From NCBI GenBank assembly GCA_949987705.1, contig OX465283.1, positions 137,418,101 to 137,482,100 of the forward strand: a DNA stretch of 64,000 nucleotides. Direction: 5' to 3'. The DNA comes from Thereva unica. Taxonomy: Eukaryota; Arthropoda; Insecta; Diptera; Therevidae. A program made the translations under genes and the position numbers. Positions 55,270-64,000 of this stretch are shown here, in pieces. How positions within the stretch are numbered: the first letter of the stretch is position 1; each line of letters starts with the position of its first letter. A model generated the notes under the pieces. The model did not search any database. It saw only the letters and a program-made list of their open reading frames with translations, and was not told the origin of the DNA.

Positions 55270-56010
55270 CCACATGAGTTCGGACATCGGTATACTCTAT
55301 GTACCTCGAACAACGGTACGGGGTGCCTTTAGACGATATCGGCAGACTGGCTCATACACCCGGAGGTCAGGTCAAGGCAGGCATCATTGCCCTTCCACCC
55401 GAGATGACCGCTTTATTGTCACCAACGTGTTGAGAGATCGAGATTTTCACAGCTACTGAAGCTCGTACGCGTCTGTTTGAGATCAGAAATGTTAGTGCAA
55501 GTGAACGTACGATTAGAAGAAGACTGGCAGAAAGAAATTTACGGGCTTTTCGTCCAACTCGCGCCACACCGCTTTTCCCACAGCGTCGTAGATCTAGACT
55601 TGGTTTTGCGCAACATTATTGTGATTGGGCTATGGAGTGGAAGGACGTACTGTTTTCAGATGGGCGTCAGCACGTCTACAGAAGTAAAAATGAGAGATTT
55701 TCTCCCTGCGCTACAACCGAAACAGCAGGATATTAAGGTGAATCATAGAGATTTGGGGAGGTATCTCCTTAGAGGCCCGTACTGATCTTGTCATTAATAC
55801 ACCTTCCCACTTCGCTAGATCTGTCACACAATACCTTAATGAGGTTGATATTCAAACCTTATTATGGCCATTGCATAGTCTTGGTCTTAATCCAATCGAA
55901 CACGTTTGGGACAACCTTAAAAGGCGGGTTCGGGCAAGAGTACCAGCACTTATTACTCTAGGAGTGCCCAAGACCGCTGACGGATATTTGGGACGTCATG
56001 GAGCCCGAGG
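55270..56010 (+). pseudogene. Tc1-like transposase pseudogene
   Basis: The first frame reads VPRTTVRGAFRRYRQTGSYT, RRSGQGRHHCPSTRDDRFIV. This is the helix-turn-helix and linker of a Tc1-type transposase. After a frameshift it continues ASERTIRRRLAERNLRAFRP, RLGFAQHYCDWAMEWKDVLF then SDGRQHVYRS, where the first catalytic Asp is retained (F-S-D). Most of the central catalytic core is deleted. It resumes with a degraded second block and WPLHSLGLNPIEHVWDNLKR then RVRARVPAL. The family's last block normally reads S-P-D-L-N-P-I-E; the Asp is lost here. Frameshifts, stops and the core deletion make it dead. Terminal inverted repeats were not located. Confidence 0.85.
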
Positions 56011-56281
56011 CGGTAACACCCATTATTAAATTTGCAGTCAATGAAATTTCGGTTTCCTTTAAAATAATCAGTCAACACAAGGCTCTAAAAATCGATTACG
56101 GGGAATAAAATGTTAAGAAATTATTGTTTAGTCCATACCATCCATCAAGATTACGAAAAATTTGACGATTTCCGGACAAACTACAAGAATTTTTTTTAAA
56201 TTTTAATTTCTAAAATTGCGCCCCTGACCAGTTGCGCCCGGTGCGAGTGCACCATTTGCACCTATTAATGCGCCGCCCTTG

Positions 56282-56540
56282 CATGGAGAGATGACTGTGA
56301 TAGTAACAATAAAATTTTTGTCAGGGCTGCTACATTTCTACGTTGTCTTAAAAATAGGACGTTTCAGGAAATGGAATCATCACCGATGATTATGAGTACC
56401 CTTTTTTGCAGTTTATTTAGCCATGTTAGTGCAGTCTTCGAAGTCCCGCTCCAAATAAAATAGTTGTATTCGAGGAGAGGGCGAATGTAGGATTTCAAGA
56501 AATGCTTGCTTTACAATTTGGAATGTTGGCCAATGTTAGT
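56282..56540 (-). pseudogene. LINE reverse transcriptase C-terminal fragment
   Basis: The minus strand reads SGTSKTALTWLNKLQKRVLI then IGDDSIS, and after a stop RQRRNVAALTKILLLLSQSS. This resembles the W-x-x-x-L-x-x-L-Q-R-R-x-x-x-I-I segment and following R-R-x-V-A block of jockey/CR1-group reverse transcriptases. Its last 44 bp are duplicated at 49849-49892. Confidence 0.6.
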
Positions 56541-56829
56541 CAATCCGACTAAAACTAAAGAAATGCGGATAAACGTAAACACAATTGGACGCAAAATGAA
56601 TAACGCACGTTCCAGAATAAATAAAGCCCGAAGGTTCTGTTTCGAATATGGAAATCTTTGGTGATCACAACGAACACCAAATTTCAGCTGTCCACCTCAA
56701 CATTAAGATAGTTTTTGGTATGGTTACGAAACATGTAAAGTCATTCAATTCATCTCAAGGCGCCTACATTATAAAGATCTATGGGGCCGCAGTGCCGGCC
56801 TAAAAAAGATAGGAAATCAGGCGAACGAA

Positions 56830-57040
56830 ATTTTATTAGATTGGCTGCACCTTGCCATGCGAAAATGAGAATCTAGCAAAACAGGCCATTGACTCGAATT
56901 CGCAAGGAGCCCGTCGAGCTGGAAGGCCTATGAACACGCGAAGGAGGAGCAGACATCGCAACAACTGCAAGATTTTGCACGGAGCTGACACAAACCAGAG
57001 TCCGCTAAAGGATATTTTTTTCCACCCAATGCCCCTGGGG
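56830..57040 (+). pseudogene. RTE-like LINE C-terminal tail
   Basis: The plus strand reads ENENLAKQAIDSNSQGARRA then GRPMNTRRRS. These correspond to the N-I-A-x-Q-A-L ... G-x-R-x-x-G-R-P-x-x-T-W-R-R tail of the element type also seen at 14820-15130, where the upstream W-I-G-H-T-L part is present. Confidence 0.6.
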
Positions 57041-57184
57041 AATTAAAGGAGCATAAGTCAAGTAAGTTGATTAAATCAGATACATATCAGTATTCGTTGG
57101 GCGTAAGTCATTTATAAAGACTAGAAAAAGAACATGTGATGGGTGCCTGCATATACTTTGTGTCATACATGCATTAGTACTCAA

Positions 57185-57550
57185 ATACTACTGGTTGGTT
57201 TCTGCCCAACACACATATCCGTACCGCGTCCGCACCGCATCCGCACTTAAGGCGGAAAGATAAGTGGGTCTGCGGAAGAAACGGACGAACTTCCTTTGAA
57301 CCGATTCGACTCTTCCAACTTGAGTAGAGACGAGACCTACCTGGGAGGCGTATTCCAGTAAAGGCCTAACTAAGTACACGTACATTCAAATGCTTAGTGA
57401 TGAGGGGGTTGTTGAATTCCTTAGACCATCTTTTTATAAATCCCAAATCTCTCCTTGGAGGAAATATAAAATATATTAAAAACTTTTCAAAAAGTATTTT
57501 CATAAACACCCTGCATCGGTTAAATATTTTGGGGTATTGGTTGGCTTGAT
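57185..57550 (-). pseudogene. Jockey-like LINE reverse transcriptase fragment
   Basis: The minus strand reads RDLGFIKRWSKEFNNPLITK (57395-57460). After a one- or two-base shift it reads YVYLVRPLLEYASQVG and RVESVQRKFVRFFRRPTYLS. These are consecutive thumb-region blocks of jockey elements. The first block is shared with 1505-1555 on the plus strand. Confidence 0.75.
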
Positions 57551-57559
57551 TAGGGGCCA

Positions 57560-59280
57560 CTGCACACTAGAAAATAGACGGGTATACTAAATGGCTCTAC
57601 CTGGAGTAGGAATCGTGAGCTCTCCGTGTTCTCTGCCATTGTCCCCGATAGAGCGGATCTTGAAAAACACTGAAATGAGAGCAGCCAATCACTAATCAAA
57701 ATGCTGAGCAAGAATAGGCCCAACAACTTAACTAAGCAACTTTATTCTCTCTGGTTTCCATTAATTACCCCGTTCAACAATAGAAACACACATATGCTAA
57801 CTTTTAAACTAAACTGTAGCAGCTTAAAACATTGTACTCAACTACACAAAAGGACTTATCGTAAAACACCACCAATAACAATGACATAATCACTATGATT
57901 AAAGAAACATAAAATAGTCGCAATGTCTTTACGTGTATGCAACAGCTAAGTGCATTGACTCCACTTTAATATTGCAATTCCAAACAAGCAAGGAGGTCAA
58001 CCAGAACACCTCCTATACAATGTACTCCTAAATCTATTTGCGGTTTGTTAGTGTGTATTTTAATCTTGACCCACTTACCTGTACTATTCACTAAAACCTA
58101 TTAGAGACATGCTTTAATAAATCCTCTTCACTGCAACTGTTTCTCCTTTTATTTTGTGGACAAAATCACATTCAAGCGAGTCCTTTTCATTTACATTCCC
58201 TTTCGGGAAGTTCATACAAGTCCACTGTGTATTTGCCTTAACCGCAAGGACTCTCCCCACCGGTTAGACTTGCATTTTCTAGCACAAATAAAGGGAAACT
58301 AACGCAAGGATTAAATCGCTCATTCAGATCCTGCTGGCCAGTTGTTGTCCAGTAAAAAAATTGAATTTTATCCGCTCCATTAAAATAATTGTACAGGAGC
58401 CTTAAAGTTTGTGATATAGATGAAATGCAGCCGTTAATTACTTTTTAAAGGAAAATTTTAAATTTTTCTCCTTTTATTTTTATTGAAAGTTTTTAAACAT
58501 ATTTTCCTAATTAAGTTACGATAGAGGTAAAAATTTTGTTTATCAAAATAAAAATTAAGAAATTCACGGTAAACACTTTTAACAATTTCCAAACTAGAAC
58601 AAAAGAAAAATATTATTAAAAATTTACGATTTCATCTTAATCCTTTCAGACAAGTGTTCCGAGGCAACAATACCCCGGAAAGTTTTAATTACTTTCTCAA
58701 CTAAATTAACGATCAACAGGTGGACGGCGAAAGACAGAGACCTATTCTTTGATGGGTTCTTCATGGTTCAGGAGAATTTCCTTTGTGTAAAATTTTTGAT
58801 TGGTAGAGAGTTTATGCCAGGACGACACTGCGGCTGGGTGGCACCTGACGATACATTTTCCCCGCAATTTCCTGGGCACCGGGTGAAGTAGTCCTTGGAG
58901 CCATCCCCGAGGAAAGTTTAATTAGGTAAAGTCGTTTTGTTACTGTTATGCCGTAATTTGACATCCTGTTGCAATTGTTAACAGTGTGGAAAACAAAGAG
59001 GAGGAAATGAATTTTAATTGATGAAAATATTTTTTAGATTATGTTGAAATGAAATATATTTTTTTTAGAAAAGGCTATCATTTTTCTTTCTATGATTTTG
59101 TAATTATGAAAGGGGAAACTTGATTATATTAGCATAATTTGAGAAATTATTGAAACTTCGATATTTCAAAATTTTCTAGGAAAATCTTTGTGAAATTCAC
59201 TCTCCATAATTTATTAGGTACGAAATTCACGACCTGTATTCATGTAATGAATGAATAATGTAACCTCTCGCTCTCAGGCC
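57560..59280. other. Non-coding region
   Basis: No supported gene; AT-rich in its second half. Nothing recognised. Confidence 0.4.
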
Positions 59281-59289
59281 TCCAAGTTT

Positions 59290-59520
59290 TCGTCCTAGGC
59301 GACAACCTATGAATTATAATATACGATGAAGTACTGGCGCTACGCTTTCAGTGAGAAGTGGTCGCTATCGTGTTCGCCGATGACATAATACATAGGAAGG
59401 CGACTAAATTGACAAACAGTTTGGGGCGGCACAGGTGACGGTAGATTTAATTTCTCTGCGCCTGCGCACATATGAGCTTAATAATCATAGCCCTTGGAAG
59501 CGTAAAGTCGGGCTTCGGAG
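59290..59520 (+). pseudogene. R1-like LINE reverse transcriptase fragment
   Basis: The plus strand reads IIIYDEVLALRF followed by VVAIVFADDIIH. This matches the W-N-x-x-Y-D-x-V-L-x-L ... V-G-F-A-D-D block of R1-group reverse transcriptases. A trace of the following L-E-L-A-x-H-K-T-E region may lie near 59460-59510. Stops are frequent. Confidence 0.55.
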
Positions 59521-59529
59521 GGCATAACA

Positions 59530-60500
59530 CACCAACGAGGCTATCTCCCGCTAACCAGAACGGTTGTGGCTCAACCAGCTGCAAAAAAAGTTAACCCATA
59601 CAACATCCAAGAGTTCAAACCACGAACGTATGTACACAGGTCTGTTAACTTCATATACCATCCCATAGAGTGAAGTGTGATCGATATCGTTCGACTTTGA
59701 AATAGTTCTTGAATGGATTACTGGCGGCGCAATAGTCGAAGTACCAAAAACAAAGTACTTCATATCATAATGACATCCGAACTTCGACAAATATGCCATC
59801 TTCAGTCTAAATCAAGGAGCTCCAGTAGCGATACGCGTATCAGTCACAGGTTTGAGTAACGAGTTGTCAGACCTGTGTATACGACCGTGGTTCAAACGCA
59901 CGGCCTAGTCCTTATGCACCATCCACACCATTTTTGCGGGATCAGTAATGCGGGACTAGATATGCGGGATCCGCGGGATTTGTGGGATTTGGGTAGTAGA
60001 ATCACTTGTTATAAGAACCGCAGCAATAGACAATATTGCAAAGTATTAATGAAAATAGATTTAGGCCCTCCGAGACTACTGATTTGAAGCTGTTTCGTGA
60101 TCTTTCCCGTGTGGGGAAGTCGGAATCAATACATGGGTCGACGGAAACGACACTCATTTGAAACTAGTTTGAATTGCTCGCGTGCGACTGCTCTTCCCGA
60201 TTGGAAGCGATTTCAGTTACCTATCACACACATATGAAAAATTCGAGAGAATCGGACTGGTTAACGAAACTTTACTTAACCTCCGGGCGCCTACTTTGAG
60301 AAAACCCAGGCTAAACTCTACATGGAAACACGGGTAATTGTGTTGTATTTCAAAAGAACAACTGAGTCAGACAAAGAAAGTAGTCTGGCCATTTCTAAAC
60401 TACGCTGGAATTAATTCCGCTGGAATTTTCTAACATCGGTGGTAGCATAAACTCTGATAAAACGGAGAGCAACTTCGAAATTTAAATTTATGCTACTATG
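59530..60500. other. Non-coding region with repeat traces
   Basis: No gene. The patch 60120-60210 (GGGTCGACGGAAACGAC, AACTAGTTTG, TCGCGTGCGACTGCTCTT) is related to 35145-35230 inside the hAT-like element, so it is part of a dispersed repeat. Confidence 0.45.
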
Positions 60501-60503
60501 TAA

Positions 60504-61788
60504 GGGGTCGTCCATAAATTACGTGAGGTGATTTTTGCGATTTTTCGACCCCCCCTCCCCCCTTGGTGAGATATCGTGAGATTTGTCCCGACCCCCTCCC
60601 CCCCCCCCTAATCTCAAGTGAGATTTTTCAAATTTTATAAAATCCATAGTATTTAAATTAAAAATACAAAATTACGGTCGTAACCACAGAGTTTGAATAC
60701 AGAACTGCAGGAAAGGCCCTCGCGTATAAAATCCGTGTACGTAACCATAGTGAAATCTAGTGAAAGGGGTGTAAAAAGTTCATCTGTGTGAATGGGGTGG
60801 TTTGTGTGCAAGATTTTATTTGAGATAATTGATAATGCGGACTGCTTGCTCTCCTCCCTTTTCTGCTTGTGGTGGAAACACAACTACCAAAACAGTGACA
60901 TTTCATTACGCTAAAATTCGGCATGTCCTTTCTTGTAGCACTAAATTCTAATGTCCTTTTCGCGGTTGAGTATTACTTGGCTCGTACTCTGCGTACTTTT
61001 TTTGTGTGTCCTACCTTACCCACATCTTAAGGGCCCAATTTTCACACACTTCGCCGGCAGGCCGTGGCCTTAAAGTTTTAGCCTTGAGGCGAAGTATTAC
61101 CATACAAGCACCGACCGCCAACTGTATGGCCTGAAGTTCAAGAATGCCTACAGCTCAAGAAAGCTGACAAAAATCGGATTTATCGTCAGTTCGGGCCTGA
61201 AGATCTGAGCTTCTATTCACTCTCGAGCCGTGAATTGAGGGGAAGAATTCACGCTGTATCCACTCGTAACAGAAAGCAAGGCGCGAGCTAAGCGTGAAAA
61301 CCATCCACACTCACGTTTGCGCTTGTTTGCGGGTGTTCACGGCGCGGAGTGAGGCTGGAGCCGCCTTGAAGCTTTCGTTGAGACCATGAACATTTTTGCG
61401 CTTGAATTAACAACCTGCTATGTTAAGCAGTCGTTTTCACCTGTGTGTCTGTAGAGAATCATGATTTCATCTGCATGCCACGGCCTGTCTGGCGGGTACC
61501 TGAAGTAACATCCCTCAGTTAGACTGAGTCAAGCTTAGTCGTGCTGGTCGACCTGGTCTGACAGGCCACTGCCTACCGGCGGCCTGTAAGGGAATGGAGG
61601 TCTTTAGTGGAGAAACATGTTTTACTTAATTTAACCCAGTTTTCTCGGCATTTTACACTGTTTCTTTAAAACAAAAAAAATTACGTGATATTTTCCGAGA
61701 CCCCCCCTCTCCCCCACGTGAGATTTGGTGAGATTCGGCTCGACCCCCTCCCTCCCCTAAACGCCTCACGTAATTTATGGACGACCCC
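60504..61788. mobile_element. PIF/Harbinger-like non-autonomous element, TSD TAA
   Basis: The 1285-bp element has inverted ends GGGGTCGTCCATAAATTACG. They extend into matching GGGGGGTCG/CGACCCCCTCCC and GTGAGAT blocks, so the inverted arms span roughly 90-100 bp. TAA lies at 60501-60503 and 61789-61791. A 3-bp TAA duplication with G-rich termini is typical of PIF/Harbinger. The interior has no transposase. It includes a GC-richer section (61020-61620) with repeated GGCCTG/CAGGCC words in both orientations. Confidence 0.85.
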
Positions 61789-61864
61789 TAAGAAAACTGC
61801 AGCGTAGTTCAGAATTGGCCTGAATACCTTGTTTGACTTTAGGTTACGCTCTTATTTCATATAA

Positions 61865-62325
61865 TACTTCATGAATTCACTTCTCGGCGACCTTTTCCAT
61901 ATCCTTGGGTGATGTTGCGCGATCTGTGAATATTGCTGAGATTTCATGGGTGCAGCCAGGATTTGCTGTGAAGAGCTTAGCGATCTCCGGCGAAGCTGTA
62001 TATAAAAAGGATAGTCTTGGCAAATAAAAAGAGTTGGCCGAAAACATTTTAGTTGGCTTGATGAAGTATACATGTTGATAGATAGATAGCCAATCCAATG
62101 AGCAGAACTGACAAATCCACATCGCTCCCAACTATTGGTACCGTTCGATGTACAGCAGCTTTATCCAAACCGCACCTCACAATAGTGCCATCCCCTATAG
62201 CAACAATCGTTTCAATCCCTGCTGCTGTCATTTTCTCGGTGAGCAAGTGGATCAGTCTTGTTTTGTTCCTTTCATTAGCAAGGAATGCTCTTGAACTGTG
62301 ATCCTTTCAATAAAGGTGATTTCAA
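61865..62325 (-). pseudogene. PIN/FEN-like domain protein remnant, transposon-associated family
   Basis: The minus strand reads N-K-T-R-L-I-H, LLTEKMTAAGIETIVAIGDG, AAVHRTVPIVGSDVDLSVLL and IGLA. After a frame change comes VYFIKPTKMFSA and a long tail ending DRATSPKDMEKVAEK. The order L-x-E-K-x-x-A-G-I ... G-D-A-D ... V-G-x-D-x-D-L-x-V-L-L recalls an arthropod multi-copy protein family with a PIN-like nuclease fold that behaves like transposon cargo. Here the first acidic block is damaged and the frame is broken. The family assignment is from memory and only moderately secure. Confidence 0.45.
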
Positions 62326-62797
62326 CCGATGTTTTTGTTATCCCTCTTCGCTTCTGCTCTTCTCATTTTGTGCTGTTCACATCAATGTAACCATCAAAAA
62401 CCAACGTACACTTTTCACTGCAATATTTCTTTACTTAGACAATGTGATGGCAAATTGAAGAAGTGTATTAGGGCCTACTACATTGGTACTTTGGTTTAGC
62501 TCGAGAGTTGCCTTGTCCCCGATTGGCAAAACATCGTAAAGAGATTACTTCTTTCCCTTTCGCTTTCCGGCCGGCCTCGATGAACAGAGCCATGGAGTTA
62601 ATTCATATATCAAAAGCTCTTGAACATCTTCGTCCCTCTTTTTTGTTATGACAGTTACTTGGAAAATTGTCATAGGGTTGCCAGTAACTGCCTCACCATA
62701 GATTTAAATGATACCGCTAGTATGAGCTAAAGACAAAACCACATTCTTCATTATATTGCTTCATGGAACTAAATTTGCTGCCAATGAAACTTTGCAT
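62326..62797. other. Non-coding spacer
   Basis: No supported gene. Confidence 0.35.
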
Positions 62798-62975
62798 TAG
62801 TGATGAGCAAAAATGGTCTTGCTCTTGCAGTCTTGTCTTGTTCTTGCACTTCGAGCAAGACCAAGAACAAGACTTAGTTATGCTTGCAAGAACAAGAACA
62901 AGACAGACTAAATAAGAACAAGACAGGAACAAGACTAGACTGGTATTGCCTTGTTCTTGTGTTTGCTCATCACTA
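62798..62975. mobile_element. CAAGAC-word hAT-like element, copy C
   Basis: This 178-bp copy starts TAGTGATGAGCAAAAATGGT and ends TTTGCTCATCACTA. It is flanked by CTTTGCAT (62790-62797) and TTTCGCAT (62976-62983), a 6-of-8 match. The left half is in GTCTTG words and the right half in CAAGAAC/CAAGAC words, then GTCTTG again near the end, so the strand bias of the words flips inside the element. Confidence 0.75.
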
Positions 62976-62983
62976 TTTCGCAT

Positions 62984-64000
62984 GGTTTTGGTTCCAATAT
63001 ACAGAGGCCAGAATACATACAGAAATACAGAATATTACAATATTGTGAGACTATCTCTCGAAACTGCCAAAATTGTATTCTCTATTGCAAAACTGACTAA
63101 ATTCTACTCGAAGCTGTAACGATATTGTTCGATTTTTACTCGAAAACTCAAGGGTAATCGAGCAATTTATAAAATTTTAGGTATGGGCGACACAATTGAA
63201 ACCTCATGTACTAGTGCTCCTTTCTTTCGGGGACATTTCTAATATCTATCTTATATTCAATGAATTTCTTTCATCGACTAGATATTTTCTGTCTTGCTTT
63301 GACTTATGAGGTAACTTTCACATCTCCTTCCACCATCAGTTTCTCTTCTTAATATGTATAACCACATGATAAACAAACACTTCCGAACTTTAACTTTTTT
63401 CTGATAGGAATATCCTAGATTAACAAATAAGTTGAAATTTGTTGATGAGAAAGTCCGGTGAGTTTTTGGAAAGCATACTTCCGAAATTAATTTCATTATC
63501 TTCTCGTGAGTTATCTCCGCTACTCAAGCATCATCCATTCAAAAACATAACTTCCTTTCTGTTTACTAATGTAGGATGTTTTTGCAGCAACTTCTCCAGA
63601 ACACGTTCTAGTTGATTACAATAGATGTTAGAACGAATGGCTTCGTCCACTTTTCAGAATACATAATTCATAAGAGCCCTTCACGGTAAATATTTTCTTG
63701 CGGTCAATGGAAGCTTAACAGAAATCTACCCCAAAGCTCCTTCTGGGCCAAATCTTAGTTCGTTCAACCCAGGCAAGAGTATTCAATATCGTTTACGATT
63801 GGTGCATACATATATTGTAATGTCCTGAAATTGCATGTGGCGAAATTTTTATTAGTCCAGGAACCAGGGATTTTAACCTGACACTAAAACCAATATCAAT
63901 GATTGATGATAAGAAAAAAATTGTACTGCACGTGAACATCTATAGAAACTGTGGAAGTTCTCAGAAATTCTCGAACAATTAGAATTTCCTCCATAACGTG
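62984..64000. other. Non-coding region
   Basis: No supported gene or repeat to the end of the window. Confidence 0.4.

Overview
This window looks like a gene-poor, repeat-dense stretch of an insect nuclear genome, most likely a dipteran. The evidence is one GPCR gene with GT-AG introns, abundant non-LTR retrotransposon debris (jockey-like, RNase H-bearing LOA/I-like, RTE-like and R1-like), non-autonomous DNA transposons with recognisable target-site duplications, and AT-rich spacers. I see no bacterial-style operon, CRISPR array, rRNA gene or convincing tRNA gene.

The only gene I can defend as a functional host gene is a B-type muscarinic acetylcholine receptor (mAChR-B) on the plus strand. 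An exon at 23642-24051 carries the extracellular N-terminal region, TM1 and the start of TM2. A 573-bp intron (24052-24624) follows. A long exon at 24625-26891 carries the rest of TM2 through TM7 and the stop, including a third intracellular loop of about 530 residues. The initiator Met lies in an upstream exon I could not find. The intron is largely filled by a 463-bp hAT-like element made of degenerate CAAGAC/GTCTTG words. Two smaller relatives lie at 47954-48075 and 62798-62975.

Layout. 1-2.2 kb: jockey-like and LOA-like LINE pieces. 3.8-5.6 kb: two MITEs with clean target-site duplications, one with its empty site preserved elsewhere in the window. 11.1-15.6 kb: a decayed LINE with a foldback insertion, a MITE, an RTE-like tail, a Tc1/mariner-like transposase scrap and a possible SINE. 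17.6-20.4 kb: a MITE, a LINE RNase H and a tandem repeat. 23.6-26.9 kb: the receptor. 27.3-30.4 kb: a decayed but long LOA-like LINE. 30.5-36.0 kb: a hAT MITE, a Helitron helicase remnant, two oppositely oriented copies of one MITE forming a long inverted repeat inside a satellite-like array, and a 1.1-kb hAT-like element. 36.3-38.5 kb: extremely AT-rich DNA. 39.3-42.5 kb: LOA-like ORF1/endonuclease and other LINE tails. 44.3-47.2 kb: the best preserved LINE (849 codons open). 48-57.6 kb: further LINE fragments with nested insertions and a Tc1-like pseudogene. 59.3-63 kb: an R1-like scrap, a 1.29-kb PIF/Harbinger-like element, a PIN-like transposon-associated pseudogene and a CAAGAC element.

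I found no new multi-gene biological system. The most informative structures are nested transposon insertions whose order can be read from junctions, empty/filled-site comparisons within the window, the CAAGAC-word elements, and the receptor's divergent motifs and stop/donor overlap. Coordinates of decayed repeats are approximate unless a target-site duplication is quoted. All family calls come from reading, not from database searches.
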